Part shown: positions 11,122 through 21,816 of the stretch, piece by piece
How the letters are laid out: the number at the start of each line of letters is the position of its first letter
Numbering within the stretch: position 1 is the stretch's first letter
NCBI GenBank assembly: GCA_030998225.1
Contig: JAPYXD010000308.1
Coordinates: 754,001 to 818,000, forward strand
Source of the DNA: Diplolepis rosae
Taxonomy: Eukaryota > Arthropoda > Insecta > Hymenoptera > Diplolepididae
DNA: 64,000 nt
Reading direction: 5' to 3'
Made by a program: the position numbers and the translations under genes
The notes under the pieces: model-generated
Seen by the model: the letters and a program-made list of their open reading frames with translations, nothing else
Databases searched by the model: none
Told to the model about the DNA's origin: nothing

Positions 11122-12860
11122 TATATATATATGTAGTAATTCCTTTCCCATTTGTCATCTTTTTCCTTAGAATATTTAGACATCATTTTTGTTACGCTTA
11201 GACCCATTGCAAAATTCTGCTACATGATACCGCGAATAACATCTTTTGCAACTATTTGTCCATTTATACACGGAGAAAAATAGTTGAAGTAATTCTACTC
11301 AACTCTATCGATTAAACTTGGGATATAAGGACATTTGAACATCTATTAAATCCTAGTCGGGTAAAATGAATTTGATAAATACCTAATTCACCCAAAGTGA
11401 ATAAAAAAAAATTCTTACCTCGAGCCTACCAATAGTCATCCGGTACATACATAAACAACATACAAATACATTCACACCATTCAGTCGTAGCCAATCATAT
11501 TTTAAATCACAAATACACTTAAACATATAACCTTGCATATATATACCTAATAACTACACTTATATATAGTACGATACGCTTTCGTCGAATCACGTACACG
11601 CTCGCTTACAATTCTGAGAGATAAAACTTGGAACTTTCTTATATAGTGACTGCAAGAGTTATTCAGAGCTTGTAAGAGTAAGTGTCGTCAATGAAGTTTT
11701 TGGGCCTTACTCAAGAAATTATTCATAAAATTTTTTTTTAAATTAACACAATTAATTAATAAATTATTATAATTATGATTGTTGATATATATAATATAAT
11801 TATTAATTAATATTAAGTATATATTTTTATTATAACTACGTATGAAGTTTAATCAAACTAAAGTTTGAAATGTACATTGAAAAATTTCATTATTATCAAA
11901 AAGCATCTTGTGTAAAAGCATTTAAAAGAAGGTTTTCTTATTTTCTGTGTTGTATATTTTCAAAATATGGATTTTACAATTGCGATTTCCAAATTATTAT
12001 TGTGCCTCAGAAATTTATGTGCAATCTAAATCCTGTGTAGATTTTTCAAATTTTATATAATACACTTATCAAGACTTTTACTGTTTAAATTTTCATGAAA
12101 ACAATTTATTTTAATAAACTTAAGTGAAAAAGAAAGAAGTAGTTATAAATGAATTTAAAAAGAATTATGAATCAAGAATTTATCAAACTTACAGAATCTA
12201 TATGACTAGATTATGTGAAAATTTTAAATAAATTATATAAACTATAGTGAATAATCATCAAAGTACGATGAATTTTTGAAATTAAAAAATGTTTATGTGT
12301 GCCCTGGGCGCAGATTACTTTCATTCGTTCCTGCGTGAATAGATTTAGCTGGTGGAATAAGTCTTGCGATTCACGGTTTATAAGAAAGTTCCAAGTTTCA
12401 TATCTCAGCATTGTAAGCGGGCGTGTACGTGATTCGACGAAAGCGTATCGTACTATATATAAGTGTAGTTATTAGGTTTATATATATATGGTTATATGTT
12501 TAAGTGTATTTGTGATTTAAAATATGATTGGCTACGACTGAATGGTGTGAATGTATTTGTATGTTGTTTATGTATGTACCGGATGACTATTGGTAGGCTC
12601 GAGGTAAGAATTTTTTTTATTGCAGAGAACCATACCATTGCCAGTTGAAATAATACGCTCGATGCTCATTTTACCCAACTACGGTTTGAAGCACCTCAAG
12701 GTTCGGTGATATATTTGATAACATGTCTGCTATTATATTGACCCATAATTCATAGAATTTTTTGTTCATTTCTCGTTATTTTGGCATAGAGTCAGATTCT
12801 TTTTATTTCCTTCGAATAAAATTTTCACTATTACATATAAAAATACTCAAAAAGAAAGCA

Positions 12861-12905
12861 AGGCAAACGTTTCGGCCACATATGGGGGCCCTCTTCAGTG
12901 CCATA
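12861..12905 (-). ncRNA. Hammerhead-like ribozyme motif, pseudo-LTR copy 1
   Basis: On the minus strand the order is GGCA, CTGAAGA, a GGCC/GGCC stem II, GAAAC, GTT, TGCC. GGCA/TGCC makes stem I, and GTT would be the cleavage triplet. The core has CTGAAGA in place of CTGATGA, a change at a conserved position that probably lowers or kills activity. Type I hammerheads with a minimal stem III are known in Penelope-like pseudo-LTRs. Confidence 0.6.
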
Positions 12906-13080
12906 AATTCAAAGATTAATTCAAAATTTCTGTAAAACATTTGAATATAGGAGATAATGAAATTAAGGATTATCATAGAATTCAAAAACTTATCTCAAAG
13001 CTTGCAATTCAAAATGAAGTAGTCCAGTATGCAGCATCACGATTCGAAAAAATATTTAGAGTTCACTGTGAATAAAAAAA

Positions 13081-13322
13081 CCGGATAACAATTAAACCGG
13101 GAAACATAAAAAAATTTCCACACGAACCGACCGCAATTTAAAAAAATTTCTTATTAAAAAAGAATGCCAAATTGCTTATCAATGGCAGAACGCGAACAAA
13201 ACCGGATAACAAATAAAACGGGAAACATAAAAAAAATTTCCACACGAACCGACCGCAATTTAAAAAAATTTTTATTAAAAGAGGATGCCAAATTGCTCAT
13301 CAATGGCAGAACGCGAACAAGG
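13081..13322. repeat. Two-unit tandem repeat inside Penelope-like element
   Basis: Two copies of a 121-bp unit, starting CCGGATAACAA at 13081 and 13202, are about 95% alike. Each ends GGCAGAACGCGAACAA. Function is unknown. Confidence 0.8.
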
Positions 13323-14076
13323 TTTACATTTTTAAACTTTTCGTGAAGACTCTGTTACCGGAGTCTCTCACAGAATGATCTGAACTGTTTTAAAAACCGA
13401 CTCAAGACATGTGGCTTTGCTGACCGAAAATTTTTTTATATAAGAAATCCTGAGAGGTTCTTTTGCTCCTTGAGAAGACTATTATCCTATACCTAGTAAA
13501 GAAATTCGAAACGTTTATGGTGATTTTCACGAGTGGAGGAAGGCGTGTATTTTTCAAGAAACGATTTTTTTATATCAGCTTCACGGACAATCCATTTAAC
13601 ATTGAATTGGCAAGCAAGGCATTACAGAAACATAAATTATTATAATATCTAGACATGTACTTTTACTCAATATTATTTGAGTATGTTAAGCAATAAATAA
13701 AAAAAAATTGAATGTTGTTTATTACTGCATTCAGATTTATTCTGAGATTTTTTGAAAAATACTACATTTATCTTTAAAAAATAACAAAAATGCAATTTTA
13801 GTATTCGTGATATCAAGTATCACATTTTAGGAAGTATTAATAGATTTAGTTTGTTCTGAAAATGGTCAGAACTATGAGATATTCAACCTTTATACTAAAT
13901 GTGCCATTTTAAAATTTTAAAGTGACATGTTTGATAACATGTCTGCTATTATATTGACCCATAATTCATAGAATTTTTTGTTCATTTCTCGTTATTTTGG
14001 CATAGGGTCAGATTCTTTTTATTTCCTTCGAATAAAATTTTCACTATTACATATAAAAATACTCAAAAAGAAAGCA

Positions 14077-14123
14077 AGGCAACACGTTTTCGGCCACATA
14101 TTGGGGCCCTCTTCAGTGCCATA
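14077..14123 (-). ncRNA. Hammerhead-like ribozyme motif, pseudo-LTR copy 2
   Basis: Same motif as the copy at 12861, with extra bases around the GAAA box (CGAAAACGTGTTGCC). It is more decayed than its partner. Confidence 0.5.
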
Positions 14124-14445
14124 AATTCAAAGATTAATTCAAAATTTCTGTAAAACATTAGAATATAGGAGATAATGAAATTAAGGATTATCATAGAATT
14201 CAAAAACTTATCTCAAAGCTTGCAATTCAAAATGAAGTAGTCCAGTATGTAGCTTAATTGTTATCCGGTTTTTTTATTCACAGTGAACTCTAAATATTTT
14301 TTCGAATCGTGATGCTGCATACTGGACTACTTCATTTTGAATTGCAAGCTTTGAGATAAGTTTTTGAATTCTATGATAATCCTTAATTTCATTATCTCCT
14401 ATATTCTAATGTTTTACAGAAATTTTGAATTAATCTTTGAATTTA

Positions 14446-14489
14446 TGGCACTGAAGAGGGCCCCCATATGTGGCCGAAACGTTTGCCTT
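14446..14489 (+). ncRNA. Hammerhead-like ribozyme motif, inverted pseudo-LTR copy
   Basis: Plus-strand order: GGCA, CTGAAGAG, GGCC, loop, GGCC, GAAAC, GTT, TGCC. It is identical in core to the copy at 12861 but in the opposite orientation, as expected for an inverted pseudo-LTR. Confidence 0.6.
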
Positions 14490-14757
14490 GCTTTCTTTTT
14501 GAGTATTTTTATATGTAATAGTGAAAATTTTATTCGAAGGAAATAAAAAGAATCTGACCCTATGCCAAAATAACGAGAAATGAACAAAAAATTCGGTGAT
14601 ATACTTATACATTTCATGTTAACCCACTGGCGCATGTTGATGCCCTGTCGTCGACAACGTTTTACTCAACTCTTTACTATTCCCTATGTAACGCTTATTG
14701 TTATTCACGTTGGGTGAATTAGGTATTTATCAAATTCATTTTACTCGACTAGGATTC

Positions 14758-15560
14758 TACTGGATTTTTGGACAATGCATCAGCATTAATATTGATTTTT
14801 CCGGCCTTATATACCATTTCAAAATCATATTCATGGCTTGTTTCATTGAAAATCACTAAGTTTCATTCGTGTTATCCTGTTCGTTTATACAGTAGACTGT
14901 ACATATTTTTTTAATACGTGATGTGCATACTGTACTGTTTCATACAATGGACTCTACATGTTTTTCAATCCGTGATTTCTATACTAGACTGCATCATTTT
15001 GACACAAATTGAAAATGCTGGTGTTTGTCCAAGAATGAGTTGAAAAGAACCAAACTGAAAATTTTTTACAACACTTTTCAGTAATTAATACTGTTTTCCT
15101 GATCTCTATTTTTCTTCATGTGCATCGAATTGCAAAGTGTGACAATGGCGCAATAAGAATCTCCAGTATTTACGCAAATATAAAATAAGATCGAAATTAT
15201 CGAAATTTCGCTATTGTCTCTTATGAATCTCATTTAAGATTGGGTGTACTAAATAATCAGAAACATAAATTCTAACTTTTGCAGATAATTTTGAACGGGT
15301 TTCGACCTTTCTTCAATTATACCAACTTGTTTTACAGAGAGACTGCAAGTTTTGCGAAAGTTTTATGAAAAATTTTTAAGTTTTGAGAGATTCGGAGAAA
15401 ATTATCCACAATTGGCATCTGAAATTAATTATATTCTTACAATGCACGAAATATAAAATATGATTTTATTGGGGACAACTGGTTTTTGTGTTCTAAAAAG
15501 TTGAAAAACAAGAAGTCTGTTATGCAAAATTTATTCCTCACCATTGTTAATATTAATTTC
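14758..15560. repeat. Penelope-derived debris and unassigned DNA
   Basis: At 14880-15010 there are two diverged units of about 58 bp resembling the pseudo-LTR segment near 14280-14335 (ACTCTA, then a T-run, GTGAT and a CATACTG-like end). They suggest an older Penelope insertion. From 15010 to 15560 I recognise nothing. Confidence 0.4.
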
Positions 15561-15566
15561 ATTTCG

Positions 15567-15668
15567 CGATTTGCCAAAAATAAAAGTTGCTCTTGCAATT
15601 GTAGGAAAAATGATTGTCTTAGATGAACCAATGGTGAGAATGGATATTGAAAAAAAAATTATTTCGAC
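15567..15668 (+). pseudogene. Possible ABC-transporter Walker B fragment
   Basis: One frame reads LPKIKVALAIVGKMIVLDEP followed by MVRMD, then stops at the end of this interval. It resembles the stretch from just after the ABC signature through Walker B (a hydrophobic run plus LDEP) and the D-loop of ABC ATPases. The LSGG signature itself, Walker A and everything else are absent. The match is about 30 residues in AT-rich DNA and could be coincidence. If real, it is a pseudogene scrap or an isolated decayed exon. Confidence 0.25.
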
Positions 15669-17020
15669 GAGGAACAAAATCTAATGGAAATCATAGACAA
15701 ACATGCTTTCATTGCCACATGAAAAAGAACTCGATAAGAATATATGTGCATTAAAATAGTTTGTAGATTTATCATTATAAAATGAATAGACTTATTCAAT
15801 GCATACAAATATTTGGGCATTTTTTAACCCATAAAATAACATATGAATTAGAAAAATTTAATTAATGTTAATCCCACATTTCCACGAATATTTTTTAAAT
15901 ACTCTCCATTATTTTTGAAAAGGTTAAAAATCATATTTTACAATTCTATTTTAACAATTTTGTTTTCGATATTTGTATTTAACGATTATTGAACAATCAT
16001 CAAGTAAAATAGCATTTCCGAATACTAGATTGATCACTTTACGCAACTAGGACTGATTCTTACGTATAAAGTTCTGATAATTACTAATTTCATATATTTT
16101 TTATTCTGATTCTATTTTCCAGCGATAGAATTCGAATAAAGCGAGTGTTTATCAACGAATTAGTGTAGTTTCATGCAAGACCTTATCAGATGTACAAAAC
16201 GTCATGCTTTGAGAATATTCCTCGAATGAATCGCGAATGATTTTCTCTGCTTTGGCAACATTGTCGTGCATTCTTTGTGGTTGGTATAGTGGCAATTACG
16301 AAATGATTCTACCTGGACCAAATTCTTTGAGCACAGGGTTCAGATTTCATGTTTTCCTTGGCGACGATAAAGTATGGATAGTATCGGATATGCCTCAAGC
16401 AACCTCTTTAGAGTTTCTAGATCTCAGTATTCTTTATTTTTTATAATATTAATTAATTAAAAATTAATTAATTGTTGATTAATGTCAAAAAATGTTATTC
16501 GACTCTTTCTGATTGTAATTTCATCAATAAAGGAATATTTTCTGATGAAAAAAATATGTCCATTAAAATTTTTACATGTTGAAAAATATTTTCAAAATGT
16601 TGAAAATTTTTGCAATGTTTTTCTTGAAAATGTTGAAAGAGCTTATGTCTGTAAAAACGTGAGTATAGAGCTTTTTCTTCAAATATTTTCTACCTTAAGG
16701 ACTACAGTAATTCCCATTTTTCCAGTGAGAGAGAAAATATTGGCTTTGATAAAGAAGAAAAACTAGTTTAGAAATTAAAAAGATTTTTTCACGGAAATTT
16801 AAAAGTGATAAGGGGAATTTTCATTCAAAAGTTTTGAACCACTTTCTTTCAACTGGTGTTTCTTATCCTCTGGGCAAAGCGTAGACTTGAGGTCCGGTAA
16901 GACTCCCGTAATTTTCGTCACAAAAATTATCCAGGTAGATTGCCACCATTATCCCTACCATTGGATATCTTTTTTCCCAGGGCCGTATTCTATATTCTGC
17001 TAAGGAAACATTTTGAGTTA
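15669..17020. other. Unassigned AT-rich DNA
   Basis: Contains frames at 16237-16446 (69 codons, GC-richer than its surroundings, no domain recognised) and 16482-16766 (94 codons, AT-rich and probably chance). On the minus strand 16150-16300 one frame is also open. I cannot support a gene. Confidence 0.35.
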
Positions 17021-17023
17021 TAT

Positions 17024-17196
17024 CACTGAGAAAAAAATGCTATTGAATCAAAAGCATTATTTCTTTCTAAAAGCATGTATACTATGAATTCATAAAAATA
17101 TACTACAAGAACCAATAAATATATATGTTACTAATTCTATAGCATATTGATTTGAATCCGTGATATACATGCTTTTGGAAAGAAATGCTATTGAAT
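17024..17196. mobile_element. CACTGAG-type MITE (187-bp family), right end lost
   Basis: It starts CACTGAGAAAAAAATGCTA and contains the family centre GAACCAATAAATATATATGT and the inverted ATGCTTTTGGAAAGAAATGC. The right terminal CTCAGTG is missing, and the copy dissolves after GCTATTGAATTTC. Confidence 0.85.
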
Positions 17197-17199
17197 TTC

Positions 17200-18216
17200 G
17201 GTAAGAAGGCAGAAAACTGAATAAATGTCGCAAAGTTAACACTTAAAATGCTGATAGTGTGATTCTTTGTTGACATTGACCCAATAAACTCAACAATGCA
17301 AATAATTTTATTTCCCTGCTGTAGAAAATAGAAAAAACACGATCGAAAAAAAGTTATGAACTGATTAGATTGTTAAACTGATAGTTTTGAATCTTCTTTA
17401 TTTGCAAAAATAAAAAGTTATAAGTTCTGAAATTATAATACTAGAATTGCTAATTATTATGTTTGTTGAGTTACTGCATTTGTGTGGTTTCTTTAGGAGC
17501 GGCTAATAAGTGGATTCACCATTATCATAAAGCACATAATGATACATAATTATACAAAAAACGTCATTGCTCTATTATTAATTCTTTAATTGAGCCGCCA
17601 AATAGTATAACTCCACATAAATATTTCTCGATCGTTTTAGTTGGCCTTGAAGGCTTTGAAAAATAACTTTTTTGAAAATCAGATTTTATACATAGATTCC
17701 TATAAAAAATTTCATGGCTCATCGTTCCTTTATTTAGAAATAATTTATTTCTTAAAGCTTATGCTTATACTATCCGGCAGATCAATTCTTATGACTTTTA
17801 AATTAAATTGTGGGAGGAAACTTGAAGATACTTGAGGTCGCTACGTGGAAATCTGCTTAAAAATTTTAAAAGCCTGTAATCCAAGATGGCAGATTCAATA
17901 TGTCCGCAACTGAAATGTTAAAAGTGCAAGGACTATTCAATATTTAGAAAACTCTTATTATAGAAGTTTTCAATTGTGCTCCTTTTGCTTCTAAATTGAA
18001 CAATTTTTTCTTTTTTTTTTTTAGCAAAAGCTTGCTATTTCCGGACTTGAATTTGTTTATTTTTAACGTTTCCTTAAAATAGCATGTTTTCGATAGAAAT
18101 ATAATAGTGCCCCTCTCCCATACCTTTCCACCCCCCGGTAATCAACCTAAGTCTACCCACTTATTTTTTAACCCTTTTTCAACCCTAGTAACCATTATCA
18201 ACAAAAATTGGTAATA
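17200..18216. other. No recognisable feature
   Basis: AT-rich DNA with homopolymer runs (for example T-runs at 18008-18022). A 64-codon frame at 17641-17835 has no recognisable domain. Confidence 0.4.
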
Positions 18217-18220
18217 TTAA

Positions 18221-18943
18221 GGGGACCGTTCTATCATTTTCGCCAAAATTGTAACTAAACTTTGTACATAGATTTTTAAAAAATTGCAAATTTTAGATAC
18301 ATCAAACTTTCCACACATATAGTCCTTTATTATTAGAGTACAAACAAATTTTATTGTTTGTAAAAATCTTGAGTGGAGTGCATTATTTATGCGACTGAAG
18401 TTGATTCTGCGCCGCGCGCAGTGGTAAACGGTGTGCAAGGTACAGCCGATTTGAAGGTTCCTATAACAAAGAAGTGTATATAAAATATGTAGATAATAAT
18501 ATTATCTTGTAAATGACGTGCTTGTAAAAAAAAAAAATTTTGTTTTTTTTAAATTTTACACTAGTATACGAAAATCTTCGTTTTTGTTTTACTCTTTTTT
18601 ATTAAACAAACATATTAAAAAAAATTTTTTTTGCAAAAAACGGAACGTTATTTACAAGATAATATAATTATCTACATTTTTTATATACACTTTTTTGATA
18701 TAGGAACCTTCAAATCGGCTGTATCTTGCACACCGTTTACCACTGCGCGCGGCGCAGAGTCAACTTCAGTCGCATAAATAATGCACTCCACTCAAGATTT
18801 TTACAAACAATAAAAATTTTTTGTACTCTAATAATAAAGGACTATATGTGTGGAAAGTTTGATGTATCTAAAATTTGCAATTTTTTTTAAATCTATGTAC
18901 AAAGTTCAGTTACAATTTTGGCGAAAATGATAGAACGGTCCCC
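18221..18943. mobile_element. TTAA-flanked near-perfect palindromic element
   Basis: TTAA at 18217-18220 and 18944-18947 bracket two arms of about 310 bp that are near-exact reverse complements. They run from GGGGACCGTTCTATCATTTT inward, through a GC-rich block CTGCGCCGCGCGCAGTGGTA, to AT-rich sequence, with about 90 bp between them. No protein is encoded: the 73-codon frame lies in one arm. The ends begin GGGG like the other TTAA elements here. A transcript through it would fold into a very long hairpin. Confidence 0.9.
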
Positions 18944-18947
18944 TTAA

Positions 18948-19834
18948 ATGTTCGAAAATAAATCAAAGTTGAGTAAAATTCAGAAGTGTAGGGTGAAGTA
19001 TGAAAGCGTGCATTAACAATTTTTAAATATATATATTATTACTCGCAGTATAAATATAAAAAACCAATCTTTTATTAAATCACAAAAATAGTAGAGCTTT
19101 TCGTTCATTCTACTCTACGCTTCAATCGAGAGTTGAGTAAACCGTGAATCGCAAGATTTATTCCAACAGCTACATCTATTATATTTTTTTTTACCTGAGT
19201 AAGGCTAAAAAATTTTATTGACGGCACTTACTCTCACAAGTTCTGAATAACTCATCCAGTCACTATATAAGAAAGTTCCAAATTTTATGTCTGAGGATTG
19301 TAAGCGAGCGTGTGCGTGATTCGACGAAAGCGTATCGTACTATATATAAGTGTAGTTATTAGGTTTATATATGTAAGGTTATATGTTTAAGTGTATTTGT
19401 AATTTGAAATGTGATTGGCTACGTCTGAATGGTGTGAATGTATTTGTAAGTTGTTTATGTGTGTACCGGATGACTATTGGCAGGCTCGAGGTAAGAATTT
19501 TTTTTTATTTGAGAGAACCATACCATTGCCAGTTCAAATAATACGCCCAATGCTCATTTTACCCAACTACGGTTTGAAGCACCTCAAGCGTCGGTGATAT
19601 ACTTATACATTTCATGTTAACCCCCTGACGCATGTTGGTGCCCTGTCGTCGGTAACGTTTTACTCAACTCCTTACTATTCCCTATGTAATGCTTATTGTT
19701 ATTCACTTTGGGTGAATTAGGTATATATCAAATTGATTTTACCCGACTAGGATTTAATAGATGTTCAAATGTCCTTATGTCCCAAGTTTAATCGACAGAG
19801 TTGAGTAAAATTACTTCAACTATTTTTCTTCGTG
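18948..19834. mobile_element. E1 repeat copy 2 (inverted, internally deleted)
   Basis: The right boundary TTCTTCGTG at 19834 (flank TA) is the same L-type end as at 11269, in inverse orientation. Interior order relative to the complete copy at 54376 is reversed, with a deletion at about 19180. A 60-codon frame at 19415-19597 recurs in the copy at 54613-54795 with a few changes. It is part of the repeat and has no known domain. Confidence 0.8.
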
Positions 19835-19839
19835 TAGTT

Positions 19840-20575
19840 ACAAATATATTGATAATTTCTTTAAAGACCTTTCTATCTTATGGCAGAAATCTTTATGATT
19901 TACGTTTAAAAAATTATTTTACAGAAAAAGAATTCACGAACATCTTCAAGTAGAAAAAAAATGATACAGGTATAGGTTTTAGCTGTTTTTTATTTCTCTA
20001 AGACGCAAGTGGTAACTAGTACGGAAAGGTAGCAAAAATTCAAAAAATACCATCGAATTCAATCAATCACTTGCTGAGATATTTGAAGGTTCAGTGATTT
20101 AAACGCATAAGTTCAATTCCAGGACAGGCAGACGGATGGCGAGAGCGGCTTACTCCACTCCACTTCAACAGACAGTTATCAGAAAAAAACCTACCATCTT
20201 TTTGAAGTCATATTCATGCAATTTAATAATAAAAAGTCGCTTTCCCCTAACTTTTGATGATAGTACAACTTTTCTAGAGTATAATGCAACTATGTTTGTT
20301 GATATCCAATCGGCTAAAGATGTAAACATTTCTCCGGGAATAGTTGGTTTTTTAATAAGAAATATCTTTTTTGGAAAAATGACAATTGAGCCGCTGTATT
20401 CTATATTCTACAGTTGTATCTTTCACCGTTTCTGAAAAACAACCTATAAAATGGATTTTTAAAAAAGATAATTTAAGTAATATTTTTACTTCAACTCACT
20501 CTCAAAGAAAAATTTCTTGATATTATTAAATGAAAATGGTAAATTGTATTGGCCCTTGATTTAATTATTAATTTT
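19840..20575. other. Unassigned DNA with one 99-codon frame
   Basis: The frame 20136-20435 (+) begins MARAAYSTPLQQTVIRKKP and contains DDSTTFLEYNATMFVDIQSA. It has less biased composition than its surroundings. I recognise no domain, and no upstream promoter or splice site decides the case. It could be an old exon or chance. Confidence 0.3.
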
Positions 20576-20580
20576 TAAGG

Positions 20581-20740
20581 AATTTGAAATCTCTCTGTGG
20601 AAAAAGAGACGCTTTCGACTGCGCTGGGATACGAGCCCAGGTCTTTCAAATGCCGGTCGAGACCTGGGCTCGAATCCCAGCACAGTCGAAAGCGTCTTTT
20701 TTTCCACAGAAAGATTGCAAATTCCTTAAAAATTTGAATT
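20581..20740. repeat. tRNA-like SINE head in inverted (hairpin) arrangement
   Basis: The left arm (GACGCTTTCGACTGCGCTGG and on) is mirrored about 20655 by GACCTGGGCTCGAATCCCAG, giving arms of roughly 65-70 bp. Each arm contains a Pol III B-box-like CTCGAATCCCAG. The flanks TTCTGTGGAAAA / TTTTTCCACAGAAA close the hairpin. The same family occurs at 28930, 45241 and 60676. Confidence 0.75.
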
Positions 20741-20769
20741 TATTTAATCAATATTTCTACATCATTTCA

Positions 20770-20987
20770 GTCGACAGTTGTGCTCAGATGACAGAGCATT
20801 CGACCGGCAATCAAGAGGACCTGGGCTCGATACCCAGCGGAGTGGAAACGTTCCTTTTTTCACGGAAAATTTTTTGAATTTATTTGCATTATTTGCGATA
20901 TTAAAGTTTGAAATTGTCTAAGAGAACACCTGTCGGCAACGTATCCTATCTGATACGCGACTAGTGATCTCCCGTAATGTAGGTAGT
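20770..20987 (+). repeat. tRNA-derived SINE, 5' part
   Basis: The tRNA-like head has GTGCTCAGATGACAGAGC (A-box-like D arm), an anticodon-like stem-loop TTCGA-CCGGCAA-TCAAG, and a B box in CTGGGCTCGATACCCAGC. The SINE body then runs TATCCTATCTGATACGCGAC to GTAGGTAGT. There it is broken by a 3.1 kb insertion and resumes at 24131 with GGCAGAAATTTC and the tail AACTAATTAATT. An uninterrupted body is at 58575. In other copies the loop would place GGC as anticodon (alanine-like), but position 33 is not U, so this is not a functional tRNA. Confidence 0.65.
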
Positions 20988-21231
20988 GCACACAAAAAAG
21001 TAAATGCTCATAATCAGCATTTTCGTGCTGCTCAGCAGCAACTGAGATGCTTAATTTTGCATTCGCAAGGGAAAATGCTGATGAAAAGTAACTCCGATTC
21101 TAGTTATTGGGTCGGAAACAAAGTCATTTCGCTTTTTCCCGCTAGATGACTTCAGTCGTTCGAAGTCGTTCTTCTCCATTGCAAACTTCAGACCGCATAT
21201 AGTATTTGTCAGCAGTTTCATACATTATTAA

Positions 21232-21745
21232 GGGGGTCGTCTACCTTCGCACCTGAATTTCGGGCGTATTTTTGACGATGGATTGCGAAAAAACTACACA
21301 TGATATTGACACAAAGTTTTTTTTATTTAATTAGTACATTATTAAAATTAAAAGAAAAAAATATATTTTTTTTCTCTGCCGGCGCGACATAGTAGACTTT
21401 GTGGCACGATTTCTCAGCTTCAGAACCTTGAAACATGAAAACAATCATATTTTTTTACTTTTTACTAATCCGACTACGATAAGACACAAGCGTTTTGAAA
21501 GATTTTAAAATTTATCAAAATGGCAGCGATTTGAAAAAAAGTTCTATTTTCTACCCTGTTTTTCTAGCTTAAAAAAGCTGTAAAAAATTGAAAAAAAATT
21601 TTTGTTTAAAAAGCTCGTGTTTAATCGTAGTGAGACGTTTTTTGAATACGAAACAATTTACAGATTTCCAATATCTTCGATAGTTCCGTCAAAATCGTGC
21701 CAACAATTTTAAAAAACACTACTTTCGAGCAAACGCGTTTAAAGA
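21232..21745. mobile_element. TTAA MITE fragment (GGGGGTCGTC end)
   Basis: TTAA (21228-21231) is followed by GGGGGTCGTCTACCTTCGCA, matching both ends of the element at 35025. A shared internal motif CGCGTTTAAAGATAAATG appears near 21735, after which the copy stops, so the right terminal repeat is deleted. It lies in the mariner's 5' region. Confidence 0.7.
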
Positions 21746-21816
21746 TAAATGATGAAGTCGGTAGTATTTGAACTAGCATGTTTTGTTGTTTATTTATTGT
21801 TTTGCATTGATTTGAA

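Larger units (their letters stand above)
12714..14591. mobile_element. Penelope-like element remnant with pseudo-LTRs
   Basis: It is flanked by an exact 12-bp duplication TTCGGTGATATA (12702-12713 and 14592-14603). In other E1 copies the same site is single (for example near 19590), so this is a genuine insertion. Two direct copies of a roughly 340-bp terminal unit (12714-13068; 13930-14258) are followed by an inverted, end-truncated copy (14266-14591). This arrangement is characteristic of Penelope-like pseudo-LTRs. Each unit contains a hammerhead-like core. The interior 13070-13929 has no recognisable RT or GIY-YIG domain. A 60-codon frame at 13463-13645 is unidentified. Confidence 0.75.
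11269..14757. mobile_element. E1 repeat copy 1 (CACGGAGAAAAATAG ends), interrupted
   Basis: The left end at 11269 (flank TA) begins CACGGAGAAAAATAGTTGAA. The copy runs left arm 11269-12390, then switches to an inverted version of the same arm (12391-12701, resuming 14604-14757), so it is itself a foldback. The resumed arm stops at ACTAGGATTCTACTGG, short of its terminal repeat. Between 12702 and 14603 a Penelope-like insertion splits it. No coding capacity is visible. Each arm carries the same GC-richer block (CGATACGCTTTCGTCGAAT and neighbours) seen in all E1 copies in this window. Confidence 0.8.

Noticed and set aside
16237..16446. 69-codon frame as a possible exon
   Set aside because: Slightly better composition than its surroundings but no domain, and the opposite strand is also partly open. 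Kept only as a remark.
19415..19597. 60-residue frame conserved between two E1 copies, as a possible E1 protein
   Set aside because: Conservation equals that of the surrounding non-coding repeat, and in E1 copy 1 the frame is not listed as open over the same length.
20783..20845. Possible functional tRNA gene
   Set aside because: The D-arm and T-arm resemble tRNA but the acceptor stem does not pair, U33 is missing and the sequence is part of a repeated SINE.
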